From the NCBI RefSeq assembly GCF_001562275.1, contig NZ_CP014304.1, forward strand, positions 372,001-436,000: a stretch of 64,000 bases of DNA, read 5' to 3'. Positions within the stretch are counted from its first letter, which is position 1. Every line of letters starts with the position of its first letter. The translations under genes and the position numbers were made by a program. This DNA is from Hymenobacter sp. PAMC 26628. GTDB lineage: Bacteria; Bacteroidota; Bacteroidia; Cytophagales; Hymenobacteraceae. Of this stretch, positions 25,568 through 34,726 are shown piece after piece. The notes below the pieces were generated by a model that saw nothing but the letters and a program-made list of their open reading frames with translations, did no database searches and was not told the DNA's origin.

Positions 25568-27022
25568 ATGACCCCCGCCGCTGCCCCCGCCGCCTCGCCC
25601 GCGCCCGTTGCCGCCTCCAACCCGTTTCAGGCCTCGTTTGAGGCGCTGCGCCGCCGGGCCCCCGCCCTGCGCCAGGAAGACGTGGCCGCCCGCCGCACCC
25701 GCCTGCGCCGGCTGGGCGACTGGCTGACGGCCAACCGCGCGGCCATTCAGGAGGCGCTGCACACCGATTTCCGCAAGCCGCCGTCGGAAACCGACATCAC
25801 CGAAATCTGGGCCGCGCAGGTCGAGCTCAAGCACACCGCGGCGCACCTCAAAAAGTGGCTGGCGCCGCGCCGCGTGGGCACGCCGCTGGCCCTGGCCGGC
25901 ACCCGCGGCTGGGTGCAGGTCGAGCCCAAGGGCGTGGTCCTCATCATCGCGCCCTGGAACTACCCGTTCTACCTGGCCGTCGACCCGCTGGTTTCGGCCA
26001 TTGCGGCTGGCAACGCGGTGGTCATCAAGCCCGCTGAGCAAACGCCTGCCACGTCGGCCCTGCTACGCCGCTTGGCTGAGGAGCTGTTCCGGCCCGATGA
26101 AGTGCTGGTGGTGGAGGGCGACAAGGACGTGGCCACCGACCTGCTGCGCCTGCCCTGGGACCATATTTTCTTCACCGGCTCGCCCGCGGTGGGCAAAATT
26201 GTGATGCGCGCCGCCGCCGAGCACCTCAGCGGCCTCACGCTGGAGCTGGGTGGCAAGAGCCCCGCCATCGTGGACGCCACCGCCAACCTGCGCGACGCAG
26301 CCGAGAAAATCGTGTGGGGCAAGTTCCTCAACGCCGGCCAAACCTGCGTGGCCCCCGACTACCTGCTGGTGCAGCGCCCCGTGCTGGGGCCCCTGGTAGA
26401 AGAAATGAAGGCCGCCATCGGCCGCTTCTACAACCCCGCCGGGGCCGGCATCAAAGCCTCCGAGTCGTACGCCCGCGTGGTGAACCCCCACCACTTCGGC
26501 CGTTTGGCTGCCTTGCTGGAAGACGCCGAAACCCGCGGCGCCACCGTGGCCACCGGCGGTGCCTTCGACGCGGCCCAGCAGTACCTCGAGCCCACCGTGC
26601 TCACCGACGTGCCCGCCGGGGCCGCCGTGCTCGAAGAAGAGATTTTTGGGCCCCTGCTGCCCGTGCTGGCTTTTGACGAATTGCCCGAGGCAGCCGCCTA
26701 CGTGAACGCCCGGCCCAAGCCGCTGGCCCAGTACGTGTTCACCACCAGCCCGGCCAACCGCCGCTACCTGCTCGGGGCCGTGGCCGCCGGCGGCGCGGCC
26801 GTGAACGAAACCATCCTGCACCTGGCCCACCCCGAGCTGCCGTTTGGCGGCGTGGGCACCTCCGGCCTGGGCAAGGCGCACGGCCACGCCGGCTTCCTGG
26901 CCTTCAGCAACGAGAAGGGCGTGCTGCAACAGCGCGTGGGCTTCACTGCCCTCAAACCCATGTACCCGCCCTACACCAGCGGGGTGAAGCGCCTGATTGG
27001 CTGGCTACTGGCGTACCTGTAG
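25568..27022 (+). CDS. Aldehyde dehydrogenase (NAD(P)+), YwdH/ALDH3-like
   Basis: 484 residues from ATG 25568. Catalytic Cys at about 260 (NAGQTCVAPDY) and Glu at about 226 (TLELGGKSPAIV) are present, with the coenzyme motif FFTGSPAVGK and APWNYPFYLAVDPL. The end LPFGGVGTSGLGKAHGHAGF and a hydrophobic C-terminal tail are typical of the ALDH3 / fatty-aldehyde group, which often associates with membranes. It oxidises medium- or long-chain aldehydes to acids. The GMC oxidoreductase lies nearby but convergently, so a joint pathway is only a guess. Confidence 0.92.
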   Translation: MTPAAAPAASPAPVAASNPFQASFEALRRRAPALRQEDVAARRTRLRRLGDWLTANRAAIQEALHTDFRKPPSETDITEIWAAQVELKHTAAHLKKWLAPRRVGTPLALAGTRGWVQVEPKGVVLIIAPWNYPFYLAVDPLVSAIAAGNAVVIKPAEQTPATSALLRRLAEELFRPDEVLVVEGDKDVATDLLRLPWDHIFFTGSPAVGKIVMRAAAEHLSGLTLELGGKSPAIVDATANLRDAAEKIVWGKFLNAGQTCVAPDYLLVQRPVLGPLVEEMKAAIGRFYNPAGAGIKASESYARVVNPHHFGRLAALLEDAETRGATVATGGAFDAAQQYLEPTVLTDVPAGAAVLEEEIFGPLLPVLAFDELPEAAAYVNARPKPLAQYVFTTSPANRRYLLGAVAAGGAAVNETILHLAHPELPFGGVGTSGLGKAHGHAGFLAFSNEKGVLQQRVGFTALKPMYPPYTSGVKRLIGWLLAYL

Positions 27023-27092
27023 GGCCCCGGGGCTGCCTCGTAAAGGATCATTCACTTGCTCGTCTGGCGCGCTGAATTGCAAGCTGCTGCGC

Positions 27093-27497
27093 TTATTGCC
27101 GGGCCATTTCGGCCTGCACCCGGGCTTGCTTGGCCTTGAACTCGCGGTACTTGGCGGCCCCCATGATTTGTTGCAGCTGGGTTTGGGAGGCGATGTTAAT
27201 GTGCTTGAGGGCGGCGGCCAGCTCGGGCGATTGGGCGGGGTGCTGCTGCTTGGCGGCATTGGCCTGCTCGACGGTGCCGTTGAGGACGGTGCGGATACGG
27301 CTCGTTTGGTCGGGAGTGAGCTTGAGCACGGTGGCCATGGCATCGGCCAAGTCGCGGGCGGCGGTGGCGGGCGTGGGCGCGGCGGCAGCGGGGCCTGCTT
27401 CGGTTATCGGGGCTTTGGCGCGCTTGTGAAAGACCGAGCAGCCCGAAGCTGCCAGGCCCAAGGCCAGTACTAAGGTGGAAAAACGGGCAGAATGCAT
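27093..27497 (-). CDS. Small putative lipoprotein with helical C-terminus
   Basis: 134 residues from ATG 27497, giving the leader STLVLALGLAASGCSVFHK. The rest is mostly helical, with ATVLKLTPDQTSRIRTVLNG and QLQQIMGAAKYREFKAKQ, similar to Spy/CpxP-like LTxxQ proteins. A periplasmic chaperone or sensor function is possible but not shown. It is convergent with the aldehyde dehydrogenase gene. Confidence 0.65.
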   Translation of the reverse strand: MHSARFSTLVLALGLAASGCSVFHKRAKAPITEAGPAAAAPTPATAARDLADAMATVLKLTPDQTSRIRTVLNGTVEQANAAKQQHPAQSPELAAALKHINIASQTQLQQIMGAAKYREFKAKQARVQAEMARQ

Positions 27498-27797
27498 AAG
27501 CGGGAAAATAGCCATACCCGCGTGGTTACGCAAAAACCGCTCCTGGGTACGCTGCCCGCTAAAAAAATCGGCTTTGGGGCCCCCGGTCGCCTGCCCTCGT
27601 GGGGCAGGCGCCGCTTAATCTTACGGCGGCGGTTCGCAAACTTGCGCTGCGCGAAGGCACTGTACCGCAGCGAATCGATGTGGGCGCCGGTTAGGGCCTT
27701 GATGCGACGTAGTTCGCCGTGGCGGGCGCAGCCGTGCAGCCGCTGCGCAATGGCGTCGTCCAGCCGGTTAATGAATTCAAGCAATTTCTCAACGCAT
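27498..27797. other. Gap upstream of the small lipoprotein
   Basis: A 300-base stretch between two minus-strand genes. A frame at 27784 begins LEFINRLDDAIAQRLHG and runs 104 codons into the lipoprotein gene, but it needs a TTG start and overlaps a clear signal peptide, so I do not call it. No terminator was found for the GMC gene. Confidence 0.35.
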
Positions 27798-29804
27798 TTA
27801 CTGGGCTGCCATTGCGCGGGCCGCTACCGGCAGCGTGGCCTTCAGGCCCTGGGCCGTGTGGTGGGCCAGGGCCATGATGGTGAGCATGGGGTTCACGCCC
27901 GAGCACGCCGGGAAGGCCGCGCCATCGGCCACGTACAGGCCGGGCAGCTCCACGGTCTCGCCGGTGAGGCGCACAGGGTGGGTGGCGGCGTCGCCGCCCA
28001 TGCGGGCGGTGCTCATCTGGTGGGCGCTGTAGAGGCCAAACTGGTTGGGCCGCCAGCCCAGGTGCGGCAGCTGGGCCAGCAGCTCGGGGTGGCGCAGGGC
28101 CCCGTTTTCGGCCTTCAAAATGGGCAGTGTGCCGTGGGGCAGGTAGATGGTGTGGGCCCCGGCGGCGGCGTGGATTTCGGCCGCGGCTTGCACGCCGGCC
28201 AGCAGGTTGCCCCGGTCAAAATCCGACAGCGCGTAGTCAATCAGCGGAATCCCGTGCTTGTCCACGCGCACGCGGCCGCCGTCGCGGTCGCGGGTGAGGG
28301 CGATGAACGAGCCGAGGTGGGCGGCGCCGGCCATCAGCTCGCGGTGCTGGGCCCCGCTCAGCCAGGGCAGCACGGTGCTCAGCAGGCCGGGGTGGGTGGG
28401 GGGCGTTTCGAGCTTCACGCCGAAGTTGGTGCCGTGCCGGCGGGTGTGGGCGTCGTTAACCACGCTCATGCTCGGGCCGTGCCACGAGTGCATGGCCCAG
28501 GGGTACAGCGCGGCCACAATCAGGGTGGGGTGCAGGTGCAGGTGGCGGCCCAGGTGCGGGTGGCGCAGGCCCGAGCGCAGCAGCAGGGCCGGCGTCTGGA
28601 TGGCCCCGGCGGCCACCACCACGCAGCGGGCCCGCACCTGCACGCGCACGGCGGGCCCGTCGGCGGGGGCGTACACGGCCTCGGCCCCGGCGGCGCGGCC
28701 GTGGGCCTGGGTGATGCGCTCGACGCGGGCATCGGCCAGCAGGCGGGCCCCGTGGCGGGCGGCCAGGGGCAAATACGTGTTCAGGGTGCCCTGCTTGTGG
28801 CCGTGCCCATCGCCGAGCGACGAGTACCCCAGGGCCCTAAAGTGCGCGTCGTCGGCCGCGTCCACGCCCCGCTCGTTGCGTGGAATCAGCTTCACGTCCT
28901 GGCCCAGGCGCTGCGAGCCGTCCCACAGGGCCTGGTTCTGGCCGTTGTGGCGGGTGTAATCGGTGTTCACGCCCAGGGCCGCGCTCACCGCATCCAGGCT
29001 TTGCTGGAAATCGGGGCCCGTGAAGTGGGGCGCCTGGTGCGCGCGGGCCCATTCCTCCAGCACGTAGTCGGGGGTGCGGAAGGCGCCGGCCCAGTTCACG
29101 GTGGTGCCGCCGCCCAGGCACGAGCCGGCCAGGATGCCCACGCCGCCGTCGTGGGTGCCGAGGGTGCCGCGGGCGTCGTACAGGGCCCCCATCATGTCGG
29201 TTTCGCGCTGCGTGAAGTCGCGTCCGTGGTAGTAGGGCCCCTTTTCGAGCACCAGCACGTCGAAGCCGGCGGCGGCCAGCTCGCCGGCCACCACGCCGCC
29301 GCCCGCCCCCGAGCCCACCACCAGCACGTCGCAGTCGTAGGTAATGTCCTGCCGGGGCCGCAGGGTTTGGAGGGGCTGGGCGGTGTCGGCGGGCGCGTCG
29401 GCGGGGCCGGGGTAGCCCAGGGCGTTCCAGGCGGCGGGGCGGCCGGGCCGGCTGCCGCCGTAGTACAGAAACAGGCACAGCTTGCGCAGCGCCTGAAACC
29501 CCTTGCGCAGCGGCGGCAGCCGCGAAGCGGCCCAGCTTTGCAGCAGCTGCTCGCGCTGGGCGGCGCTGAGCTGCGCAAACGGCCGCAGGGGCCCCAGCCA
29601 CGTAAGGCCCACCACAGGCTGGTTGAGCAGGTCGAGCAGCTGCCCGAACTCGGCTTGGGCCCCGAAGGGCTGGGCCCGCACAGCGGCTACAAACTGATCG
29701 AGGTCAATGCCTTCGGACCCGGTGGGCAGGCCGGGGGCGGGCGGCAGCAGGGTGTCGGCCACGGCGCGGACGGCGGCGGCGCGGGCGGGGGTAAGGTCGA
29801 ACAT
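27798..29804 (-). CDS. GMC-family FAD oxidoreductase with N-terminal helical domain
   Basis: 668 residues. FAD is bound by VLVVGSGAGGGVVAGELA and the GMC signature GSCLGGGTTVNWAG. The C-terminal active-site region has SAHQMSTARMGGDAA and GVNPMLTIMALA, with the His/Asn pair. The N-terminal ~150 residues (RAVADTLLPPAPGLP...RLPPLRKGFQALRKLCLFLYY) resemble the gluconate 2-dehydrogenase subunit 3 or long-chain alcohol oxidase N-terminus. The enzyme probably oxidises an alcohol or sugar. No Tat signal is visible, so the cytoplasm or inner membrane face is likely. No cytochrome subunit is adjacent. Confidence 0.85.
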   Translation of the reverse strand: MFDLTPARAAAVRAVADTLLPPAPGLPTGSEGIDLDQFVAAVRAQPFGAQAEFGQLLDLLNQPVVGLTWLGPLRPFAQLSAAQREQLLQSWAASRLPPLRKGFQALRKLCLFLYYGGSRPGRPAAWNALGYPGPADAPADTAQPLQTLRPRQDITYDCDVLVVGSGAGGGVVAGELAAAGFDVLVLEKGPYYHGRDFTQRETDMMGALYDARGTLGTHDGGVGILAGSCLGGGTTVNWAGAFRTPDYVLEEWARAHQAPHFTGPDFQQSLDAVSAALGVNTDYTRHNGQNQALWDGSQRLGQDVKLIPRNERGVDAADDAHFRALGYSSLGDGHGHKQGTLNTYLPLAARHGARLLADARVERITQAHGRAAGAEAVYAPADGPAVRVQVRARCVVVAAGAIQTPALLLRSGLRHPHLGRHLHLHPTLIVAALYPWAMHSWHGPSMSVVNDAHTRRHGTNFGVKLETPPTHPGLLSTVLPWLSGAQHRELMAGAAHLGSFIALTRDRDGGRVRVDKHGIPLIDYALSDFDRGNLLAGVQAAAEIHAAAGAHTIYLPHGTLPILKAENGALRHPELLAQLPHLGWRPNQFGLYSAHQMSTARMGGDAATHPVRLTGETVELPGLYVADGAAFPACSGVNPMLTIMALAHHTAQGLKATLPVAARAMAAQ

Positions 29805-29907
29805 CGGGTGGAATTTTGGGCAGCGGCAACGGGTTGCAAAAGGTAGGCATTTTCGGGCAAAGTAGTAGGCGTGCCGAGTAGTTTGGGGTGGTTTTGGGGC
29901 CCAGCGC

Positions 29908-29915
29908 TACTTTTG
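29908..29915 (+). promoter_or_regulatory. -7 promoter box of the thioesterase gene
   Basis: TACTTTTG is a full match to TAnnTTTG and lies only 5 bases before the ATG, so the mRNA would be nearly leaderless. A TTTG at 29882-29885 is a possible -33 element with 22 bases between. Confidence 0.5.
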
Positions 29916-29919
29916 CGCC

Positions 29920-30435
29920 ATGCCCGACCTCGTTCGCACCCCCGAGACCCGCCACCGCGTCCACTTCCAGGACTGCGACATGCTGGGCCACCTCAACAAC
30001 GCCCGCTACCTCGACTACTTCCTCAACGCCCGCGAAGACCAAGTGGCCGAGCACTACGCCCTGAATATGGGCGAGCTGGCCCGCGAGCAGCACGCGGCCT
30101 GGGTCATCACCAAGCACCACCTCAGCTACCTCAAGCCCGCGCGCCAGGGCGTGGAGGTGCTCATCCGCACCCAGCTCATCCACTTCGACAACTCCAACCT
30201 GGTGGTAGAAATGCAGATGCGCGCCGCCGACGGCCTGCGCCTGCTGGCGCTGCTGTGGTCGGAAATGACGTTTGTGAAGATGCCCGCCGGCACCCGCCTC
30301 GACCACTCCGACGAGCTGATGGACCTGCTCGACCGGGTGGACGTGGAAGAGGTTGAGTACGACCCCGATGGCTTCGATGACCGGGTGAAGGCCGTGCGCC
30401 AGGAGCTCAAGCAGCTGCGCCGCTCCGCCGAATAG
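29920..30435 (+). CDS. Acyl-CoA thioesterase, 4HBT hotdog fold
   Basis: 171 residues. The start HRVHFQDCDMLGHLNNARYLDYFLNARED is the classic 4-hydroxybenzoyl-CoA thioesterase motif with catalytic Asp in the DCDMLGHLNN loop. The later hotdog strands are intact (EVLIRTQLIHFDNSNLVVEMQM). These enzymes hydrolyse acyl-CoA or aryl-CoA thioesters in the cytoplasm. The C-terminal ~35 residues are a charged helix. The substrate is unknown. Confidence 0.9.
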   Translation: MPDLVRTPETRHRVHFQDCDMLGHLNNARYLDYFLNAREDQVAEHYALNMGELAREQHAAWVITKHHLSYLKPARQGVEVLIRTQLIHFDNSNLVVEMQMRAADGLRLLALLWSEMTFVKMPAGTRLDHSDELMDLLDRVDVEEVEYDPDGFDDRVKAVRQELKQLRRSAE

Positions 30436-30500
30436 AGCCCCGGGTCCCGGCAATAAGGCGTACATTCCCCTTTATTGCCGCTTGCTATCTTTAATACAAT

Positions 30501-32903
30501 ATGTATCCGTTATTTTCTTTGATTATAAGTAGATTGCTAAAAAAGGGCTTGGTAAAGTTTAGTTATTTAGGGGTGTTGCTGGTGCTGCTGGCAACGGGAG
30601 CCCAGGCCCAGCGCCGGGCCGCGCCGCTCGGGGCCCCCGCCGCCGGGGCCCCAGACACGGTGACGCACGACGACGCGCACCGCATCGAAATGGGCTACAC
30701 CACGCTGAGCGGGATTTCCGGGCAGGTGCGCAACGTGTACGATCCCCGCGACCTGGCCGAAGCGCTGCCCGACGTGTGCGAAACCCTGAAAGCCATTCAG
30801 CACGGGGTGGAGGAAACCGACCAGGTGGTGGACATCAAGCAGTTGCAAATGTGCCAATTGATGCTGGCCACCACCCAAGGCCAACTCACCGAGTGGCGCA
30901 CGGCGCTGGGCGGGGCCCACGAGGCGCTGGAAGCCATGCAGGCCCGCTTAAAGGCCCTGCCCGGCCCGCCGGCCCGCGCCCCCCACCCCGACGCGGCCGC
31001 CCTTACCCTGGAGCGGGCCGATTCGGCGCTGCAAGGGCGGCAGGGGCGCATCGCAGGGCTGCTCACCAAGCGGTTCCAGCGCGTGAAGACGCTGCAAACC
31101 CAGGTGGCGGCCAGCTACATCCAGTCGCTGGAGCTGCAAGACCGGGTGGGCGACCTCATGCGCCGCTTCGGGCGCACCACCATCAAGGCGGCCTACCCGC
31201 CGCTGTGGCAGGCGCGGCCCGTTCCACCGCCCCCGCCCGACCCCGACGCGGCCCAGGACGAGGTTTACCGGCGCGAAATCATCGGCTACTACTTCGCCAA
31301 CAACTGGGACAACTGGGCCTACATGGCCCTGATTGGGGCCGTGTTCTACGGTTGGGTGGCTTTTAACTACCGCCGGGTGAACAAGCGGGCGCTGGCCATC
31401 GAGCCGCCCTTCCATTACCTGCGGCCGGGGCTGGTAGCGGCCACGCTGGTGGTGGTGTTCAGCCTGGCCCCGGCCCTGGAGCTGCACCCGCCGCCCGTGT
31501 ACCTGGCCCTGCTGCAAGTGCTGCTGCTGGGGGCCCTCACGGCGGTGTTTGCCCGCAGCTGGCCCCGCGGCGCGTTTTGGTACTGGCTGGGGCTGGTGGC
31601 GTTTTTCGTGGGGCTGGCCCTTATCAACGCCAACGCGGCGGCGGGCCTGCTGGTGCGCTGGGGCCTGCTGCTGCTCGACGTGGCGGCCGTGGGCATCGGG
31701 GCGGTGCTGCTGCGGCGCGTGCGGCACGCAGCCAAGCTGCCCCCGTTCGTGGTGCCCGTCACGGGGGTGTTCATGGCGCTGAACGGGCTGGCCGTGGCCT
31801 GCAACGTGTTGGGCCGCTTAAGCTTGGCCAAGATGTTCAGCACGACGGCCATATTCGGGCTCACGCAGGGCATCGGGCTGGCCGTGCTCATCGAGCTGCT
31901 CACCGAGGCTTTTTTGCTGCAAGTGCTGTGCAGCCGCTCGGCGGCGGGCGGCGTGGGGCACTTCGACTACGACAAAATCGGCCCCTCGTTGCTGCGCCTG
32001 CTCACGGCGGTGGCGGCGGGCCTGTGGCTGCTGGTGTTCACCTCCAACCTGAACCTGTATGGTGTGCTCTACGGCGTGGCCGAACGCTTCCTCGCGGCCC
32101 CGCGCCTGCTGGGCAGCACCGAGTTCACGCTCGGCAACATCTTGCTGTTCTTTATCATTCTCTACATTTCGGCGCAGCTTCAGCAATACATCGGCTACTT
32201 TTTTGGCGAAGTGAGCGATGCCGACGATACCCCCGGGACCCGGCAGCGCGGCTCTTGGCTGGTGGGGCTGCGGCTGCTGCTGGTGCTCGTGGGCTTCGCG
32301 CTGGCCACGGCCGCCACGGGCCTGCCGCTCAGCAAAATCGCCATCGTGTTCGGGGCCCTCAGCGTGGGCATCGGCCTGGGCTTGCAAAGCATCGTCAACA
32401 ACCTGGTGTCGGGCATCATCCTCATCTTCGAGCGGCCCTTCCACGTGGGCGACTTCATCGAGGTGGCCGGCAAGGCGGGCCGCGTGCAGGACATCGGCAT
32501 CCGCTCCAGCAAGCTCACCTCCGTCACGGGCTCCGAAATTATCGTGCCCAACGGCGATTTGCTCTCCGGCCACGTCATCAACTGGACCCGCACCAACGAC
32601 CACGTGCGCGTGGACCTCACCCTAAAAATCGCCCCCGCCGTGAACCCCGACGCCGACGGGCAAGCCGACCCGCAAGCTGCCCTGCAAACCGCCCGCGAGC
32701 AAATCCAGGAGGAAATCAAGGCCAGCCCCTACACCATGCACACCCTGGCTCCCGAAATCCTGCTCAACAACATCAACGGCCAGGTATACGAATTGCGCGT
32801 GCTGTTCTGGATTACCAACATCCGCCAGCAGGAACTCACCAAAAGCGAAATCCTGGCCGGCATCTACCGGCGGTTCACGGCGCAAGGGTTGGTGCTGAGC
32901 TAG
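30501..32903 (+). CDS. MscS-type mechanosensitive channel with periplasmic helical domain
   Basis: 800 residues, much longer than E. coli MscS (286), like the MscK/YbiO class. A leader ends near ATGAQAQ. Residues ~40-240 are helical and charged, probably periplasmic. From ~270 several membrane helices follow, and the MscS core starts near 600: KIAIVFGALSVGIGLGLQSIVNNLVSG is the Gly/Ala-rich pore helix, then IFERPFHVGDFIEV and the beta domain with IIVPNGDLLSGHVINWT. It would open under membrane tension to release solutes. A TATCTTTA -7-like box lies just before the ATG. Confidence 0.93.
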   Translation: MYPLFSLIISRLLKKGLVKFSYLGVLLVLLATGAQAQRRAAPLGAPAAGAPDTVTHDDAHRIEMGYTTLSGISGQVRNVYDPRDLAEALPDVCETLKAIQHGVEETDQVVDIKQLQMCQLMLATTQGQLTEWRTALGGAHEALEAMQARLKALPGPPARAPHPDAAALTLERADSALQGRQGRIAGLLTKRFQRVKTLQTQVAASYIQSLELQDRVGDLMRRFGRTTIKAAYPPLWQARPVPPPPPDPDAAQDEVYRREIIGYYFANNWDNWAYMALIGAVFYGWVAFNYRRVNKRALAIEPPFHYLRPGLVAATLVVVFSLAPALELHPPPVYLALLQVLLLGALTAVFARSWPRGAFWYWLGLVAFFVGLALINANAAAGLLVRWGLLLLDVAAVGIGAVLLRRVRHAAKLPPFVVPVTGVFMALNGLAVACNVLGRLSLAKMFSTTAIFGLTQGIGLAVLIELLTEAFLLQVLCSRSAAGGVGHFDYDKIGPSLLRLLTAVAAGLWLLVFTSNLNLYGVLYGVAERFLAAPRLLGSTEFTLGNILLFFIILYISAQLQQYIGYFFGEVSDADDTPGTRQRGSWLVGLRLLLVLVGFALATAATGLPLSKIAIVFGALSVGIGLGLQSIVNNLVSGIILIFERPFHVGDFIEVAGKAGRVQDIGIRSSKLTSVTGSEIIVPNGDLLSGHVINWTRTNDHVRVDLTLKIAPAVNPDADGQADPQAALQTAREQIQEEIKASPYTMHTLAPEILLNNINGQVYELRVLFWITNIRQQELTKSEILAGIYRRFTAQGLVLS

Positions 32904-33329
32904 GGCGGCGGGCCAGGGCCCAAATTGTACGGACGCGGTACCGCCTGAAAACAAAAATCCGACCGGCCGGGGCCCTCGGGGGGGCGGCCGAAACGAATTT
33001 CTGCCCGGCAATGCCCAGCGGGAGACGAGCGGCTCCCCCTTTCCGGCCGGCCGGCAGCGCCGGGGGAGGGGCTAGCCAAGCCGGGGAAAGGACAAAAAGG
33101 CTTTTCCGGCCGGCCGCTGCCGCCGGGGGGCGCGCTGGCCCCGGTTTCCGGCCGGCCCCGGCCCCCGGGGCCCGGCGCGGAACGGGCGGAGCCGAAAAAC
33201 CGACGGAAAAGTCGGCCGCAAAAAGAACGATTTTGTATTTTTTATAGATGCGGGACCTTGTGGCCGGGCTTAAACCGCCTACATTTGGCGGTACTATTTA
33301 CCTTTTATCGTCCGCTGTTCGGCACCGCC
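32904..33329. other. GC-rich intergenic region with repeated TTTCCGGCCGGCC
   Basis: A 426-base gap. TTTCCGGCCGGCC occurs three times, at 33040, 33103 and 33145, amid GC-rich G/C runs. No coding frame with a plausible product is seen, although frames are open by base bias. The end turns AT-rich (TTTTGTATTTTTTATAG) just before the promoter of the next gene. Confidence 0.55.
33258..33287 (+). promoter_or_regulatory. Promoter of the repeat-domain gene
   Basis: TTG at 33258-33260, a 19-base spacer and TACATTTG at 33280-33287, an exact fit to the Bacteroidota TTG-N19-TAnnTTTG promoter. It lies 43 bases before the ATG at 33330. Confidence 0.65.
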
Positions 33330-34256
33330 ATGACCAAGTCCTTAATCCCGATGTCGCAAGGCGACCTGTACCTGCTGCTGCCGCTGGCCTGGCAGGCCTA
33401 CGGCGAGCAGCTGCCCCGGTTTGCCGCCTACAAGAGCGGCTACACCGCCGCGCTGGCCGACGCCCAGGCCGCGGCCCTCGCCGCCGCGCAGGCCCTCCCC
33501 GACGATGCCGCCCGCTCGGGCCAGGCCGAAGCCGTGCGCCAGCGCCTGCTGCCCCAGCTCACCGAGTACCTCGCCGCCTGGTACCAGCTCGACGGCTACA
33601 TCGAGGAAGCCTACCCCGACGCCTACGCCGCCATGCGCGACGCGGCCGGCCACCGCGACTACGACGCCGCCGGGCACTACGACTGGGCCCGCGCCGCGGC
33701 CCTGATGGCGGCGGCCGACGCCTTCGTGCGGGCCCACGCGGCCGACCTGCGCACCGCCGGCCAGATGCCCGACGGCTTCCCCGCCGCCCTGGCCGCCGAA
33801 GCCGCCGACGTGGGGGCCCTGCTCGGCGAGTACCAGGCCCTGAAAGGCACCGCCCAGCAGGGCACCGCCGCCCAGCAAACGGCCAACAAGGCCCTTTACG
33901 ACGACTACCAGAAGATGAACCGCGACGCCCAGCGCATCTTCCGCCTCCAGCCCGACACCGCCCGCCTCTTCCAAACCGAGTACCTGCTGGGCCTGGTGCG
34001 CGGCCCCGGTCAGGCCGGCGTGCGCGGCACCCTCACCCTGCCCGGCGGGGCCCCCGCCGCGGGCGTGACGGTGGCCGTCGCGGGCCCCAAAACCGCCGCG
34101 GCCGTGAGCGACGAGCAGGGCCGCTACGCCCTGGCCGTGCCCGCCGGCGACTACACCCTCACCTTCAGCGGCGCGGGCTATGCCCCGCAGGAAGCCGCTG
34201 TAACGGTGCAAGCCGGCGTGAAAAAGCGGGCGGATGGGGTGATGGGGAAGGGATAA
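33330..34256 (+). CDS. Protein with helical region and C-terminal carboxypeptidase-regulatory-like domain
   Basis: 308 residues from ATG 33330, which fits the promoter upstream. Residues 1-230 are Ala-rich and helical (AALADAQAAALAAAQALP, ADAFVRAHAADLRTAG) with no known motif. The last ~80 residues form a CarboxypepD_reg-like Ig fold: VRGTLTLPGGAPAAGVTV, DEQGRYALAVPAGDYTLTF, AGYAPQEAAVTV. No signal peptide is seen. The gene ends 59 bases before the AT-rich TIR gene but differs sharply from it in composition, so it is not part of that island. Confidence 0.65.
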   Translation: MTKSLIPMSQGDLYLLLPLAWQAYGEQLPRFAAYKSGYTAALADAQAAALAAAQALPDDAARSGQAEAVRQRLLPQLTEYLAAWYQLDGYIEEAYPDAYAAMRDAAGHRDYDAAGHYDWARAAALMAAADAFVRAHAADLRTAGQMPDGFPAALAAEAADVGALLGEYQALKGTAQQGTAAQQTANKALYDDYQKMNRDAQRIFRLQPDTARLFQTEYLLGLVRGPGQAGVRGTLTLPGGAPAAGVTVAVAGPKTAAAVSDEQGRYALAVPAGDYTLTFSGAGYAPQEAAVTVQAGVKKRADGVMGKG

Positions 34257-34315
34257 TCCCTAATATTGATTCAGATAACGTTTCGCTTTTCTTCATTCAT
34301 TTAATCCTAAACACA

Positions 34316-34726
34316 ATGCCTGCTTTAAAACGATACAGACTTTTTATTAGTCATGCTTGGCGCTATCATGACGATTACGTGCGATTTATAAACTTACTCG
34401 ATGAAGCTCCTCTTTTTGAATATGCCAATTATAGCGTACCACGCGATGATAAATTCGATAAGATGTCAAGTACAGCTTTAGGGGAAGAAATAATGGGTCA
34501 AATAAGACCTGTGCAATGTGTTATTATTTTAGGAGGACTATATGTTTCATATAGTGACTGGATACAGTATGAGATTGATTATGCTAAACAGATGCAAAAG
34601 CCAATCATTGCTGTGATGCCTTGGGGAAGTACTGTAACTCCTAAAGCTGTAACTCAAGCGGCCAACATCATCGTAGGATGGAATACAAATTCTTTTGTCT
34701 CAGCTATACGTGACTACTCAATCTAA
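34316..34726 (+). CDS. TIR-like protein, ThsB/MTH538 (DUF1863) family
   Basis: 136 residues, the length of a single-domain ThsB-like protein. It opens with RLFISHAWRYHDDYVRFINL, the betaA strand and first helix of TIR-like domains. QIRPVQCVIILGGLYVSYSD and WIQYEIDYAKQMQKPIIAV follow, with Trp82 and the candidate catalytic Glu86 in the position used by NAD-cleaving TIRs. It ends PWG...VGWNTNSFVSAIR, a hallmark of the family. In Thoeris, ThsB makes a cyclic-ADP-ribose-like signal from NAD+. Here the last bases overlap the SLATT gene. GC content is far below the neighbours, which shows transfer. The ATG 34316 is the only start giving the full domain. Confidence 0.88.
   Translation: MPALKRYRLFISHAWRYHDDYVRFINLLDEAPLFEYANYSVPRDDKFDKMSSTALGEEIMGQIRPVQCVIILGGLYVSYSDWIQYEIDYAKQMQKPIIAVMPWGSTVTPKAVTQAANIIVGWNTNSFVSAIRDYSI

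Noticed and set aside
27470..27784. A 104-codon minus-strand frame starting LEFINRLDDAIAQRLHG
   Set aside because: It needs a TTG start and overlaps the signal peptide of a better-supported lipoprotein gene. No family is recognised.
27492..29846. A 784-codon plus-strand frame opposite the GMC oxidoreductase
   Set aside because: It is the Gly/Val/His/Gln-rich antisense shadow that GC-rich genes often give; the other strand has clear FAD and GMC motifs.
33248..34315. A long open frame leading into the TIR gene, as if the TIR domain were fused to a large N-terminal part
   Set aside because: The upstream part is Arg/Pro-rich and is the out-of-frame shadow of the carboxypeptidase-regulatory-like gene. 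Composition changes sharply at 34316 where the TIR domain starts.
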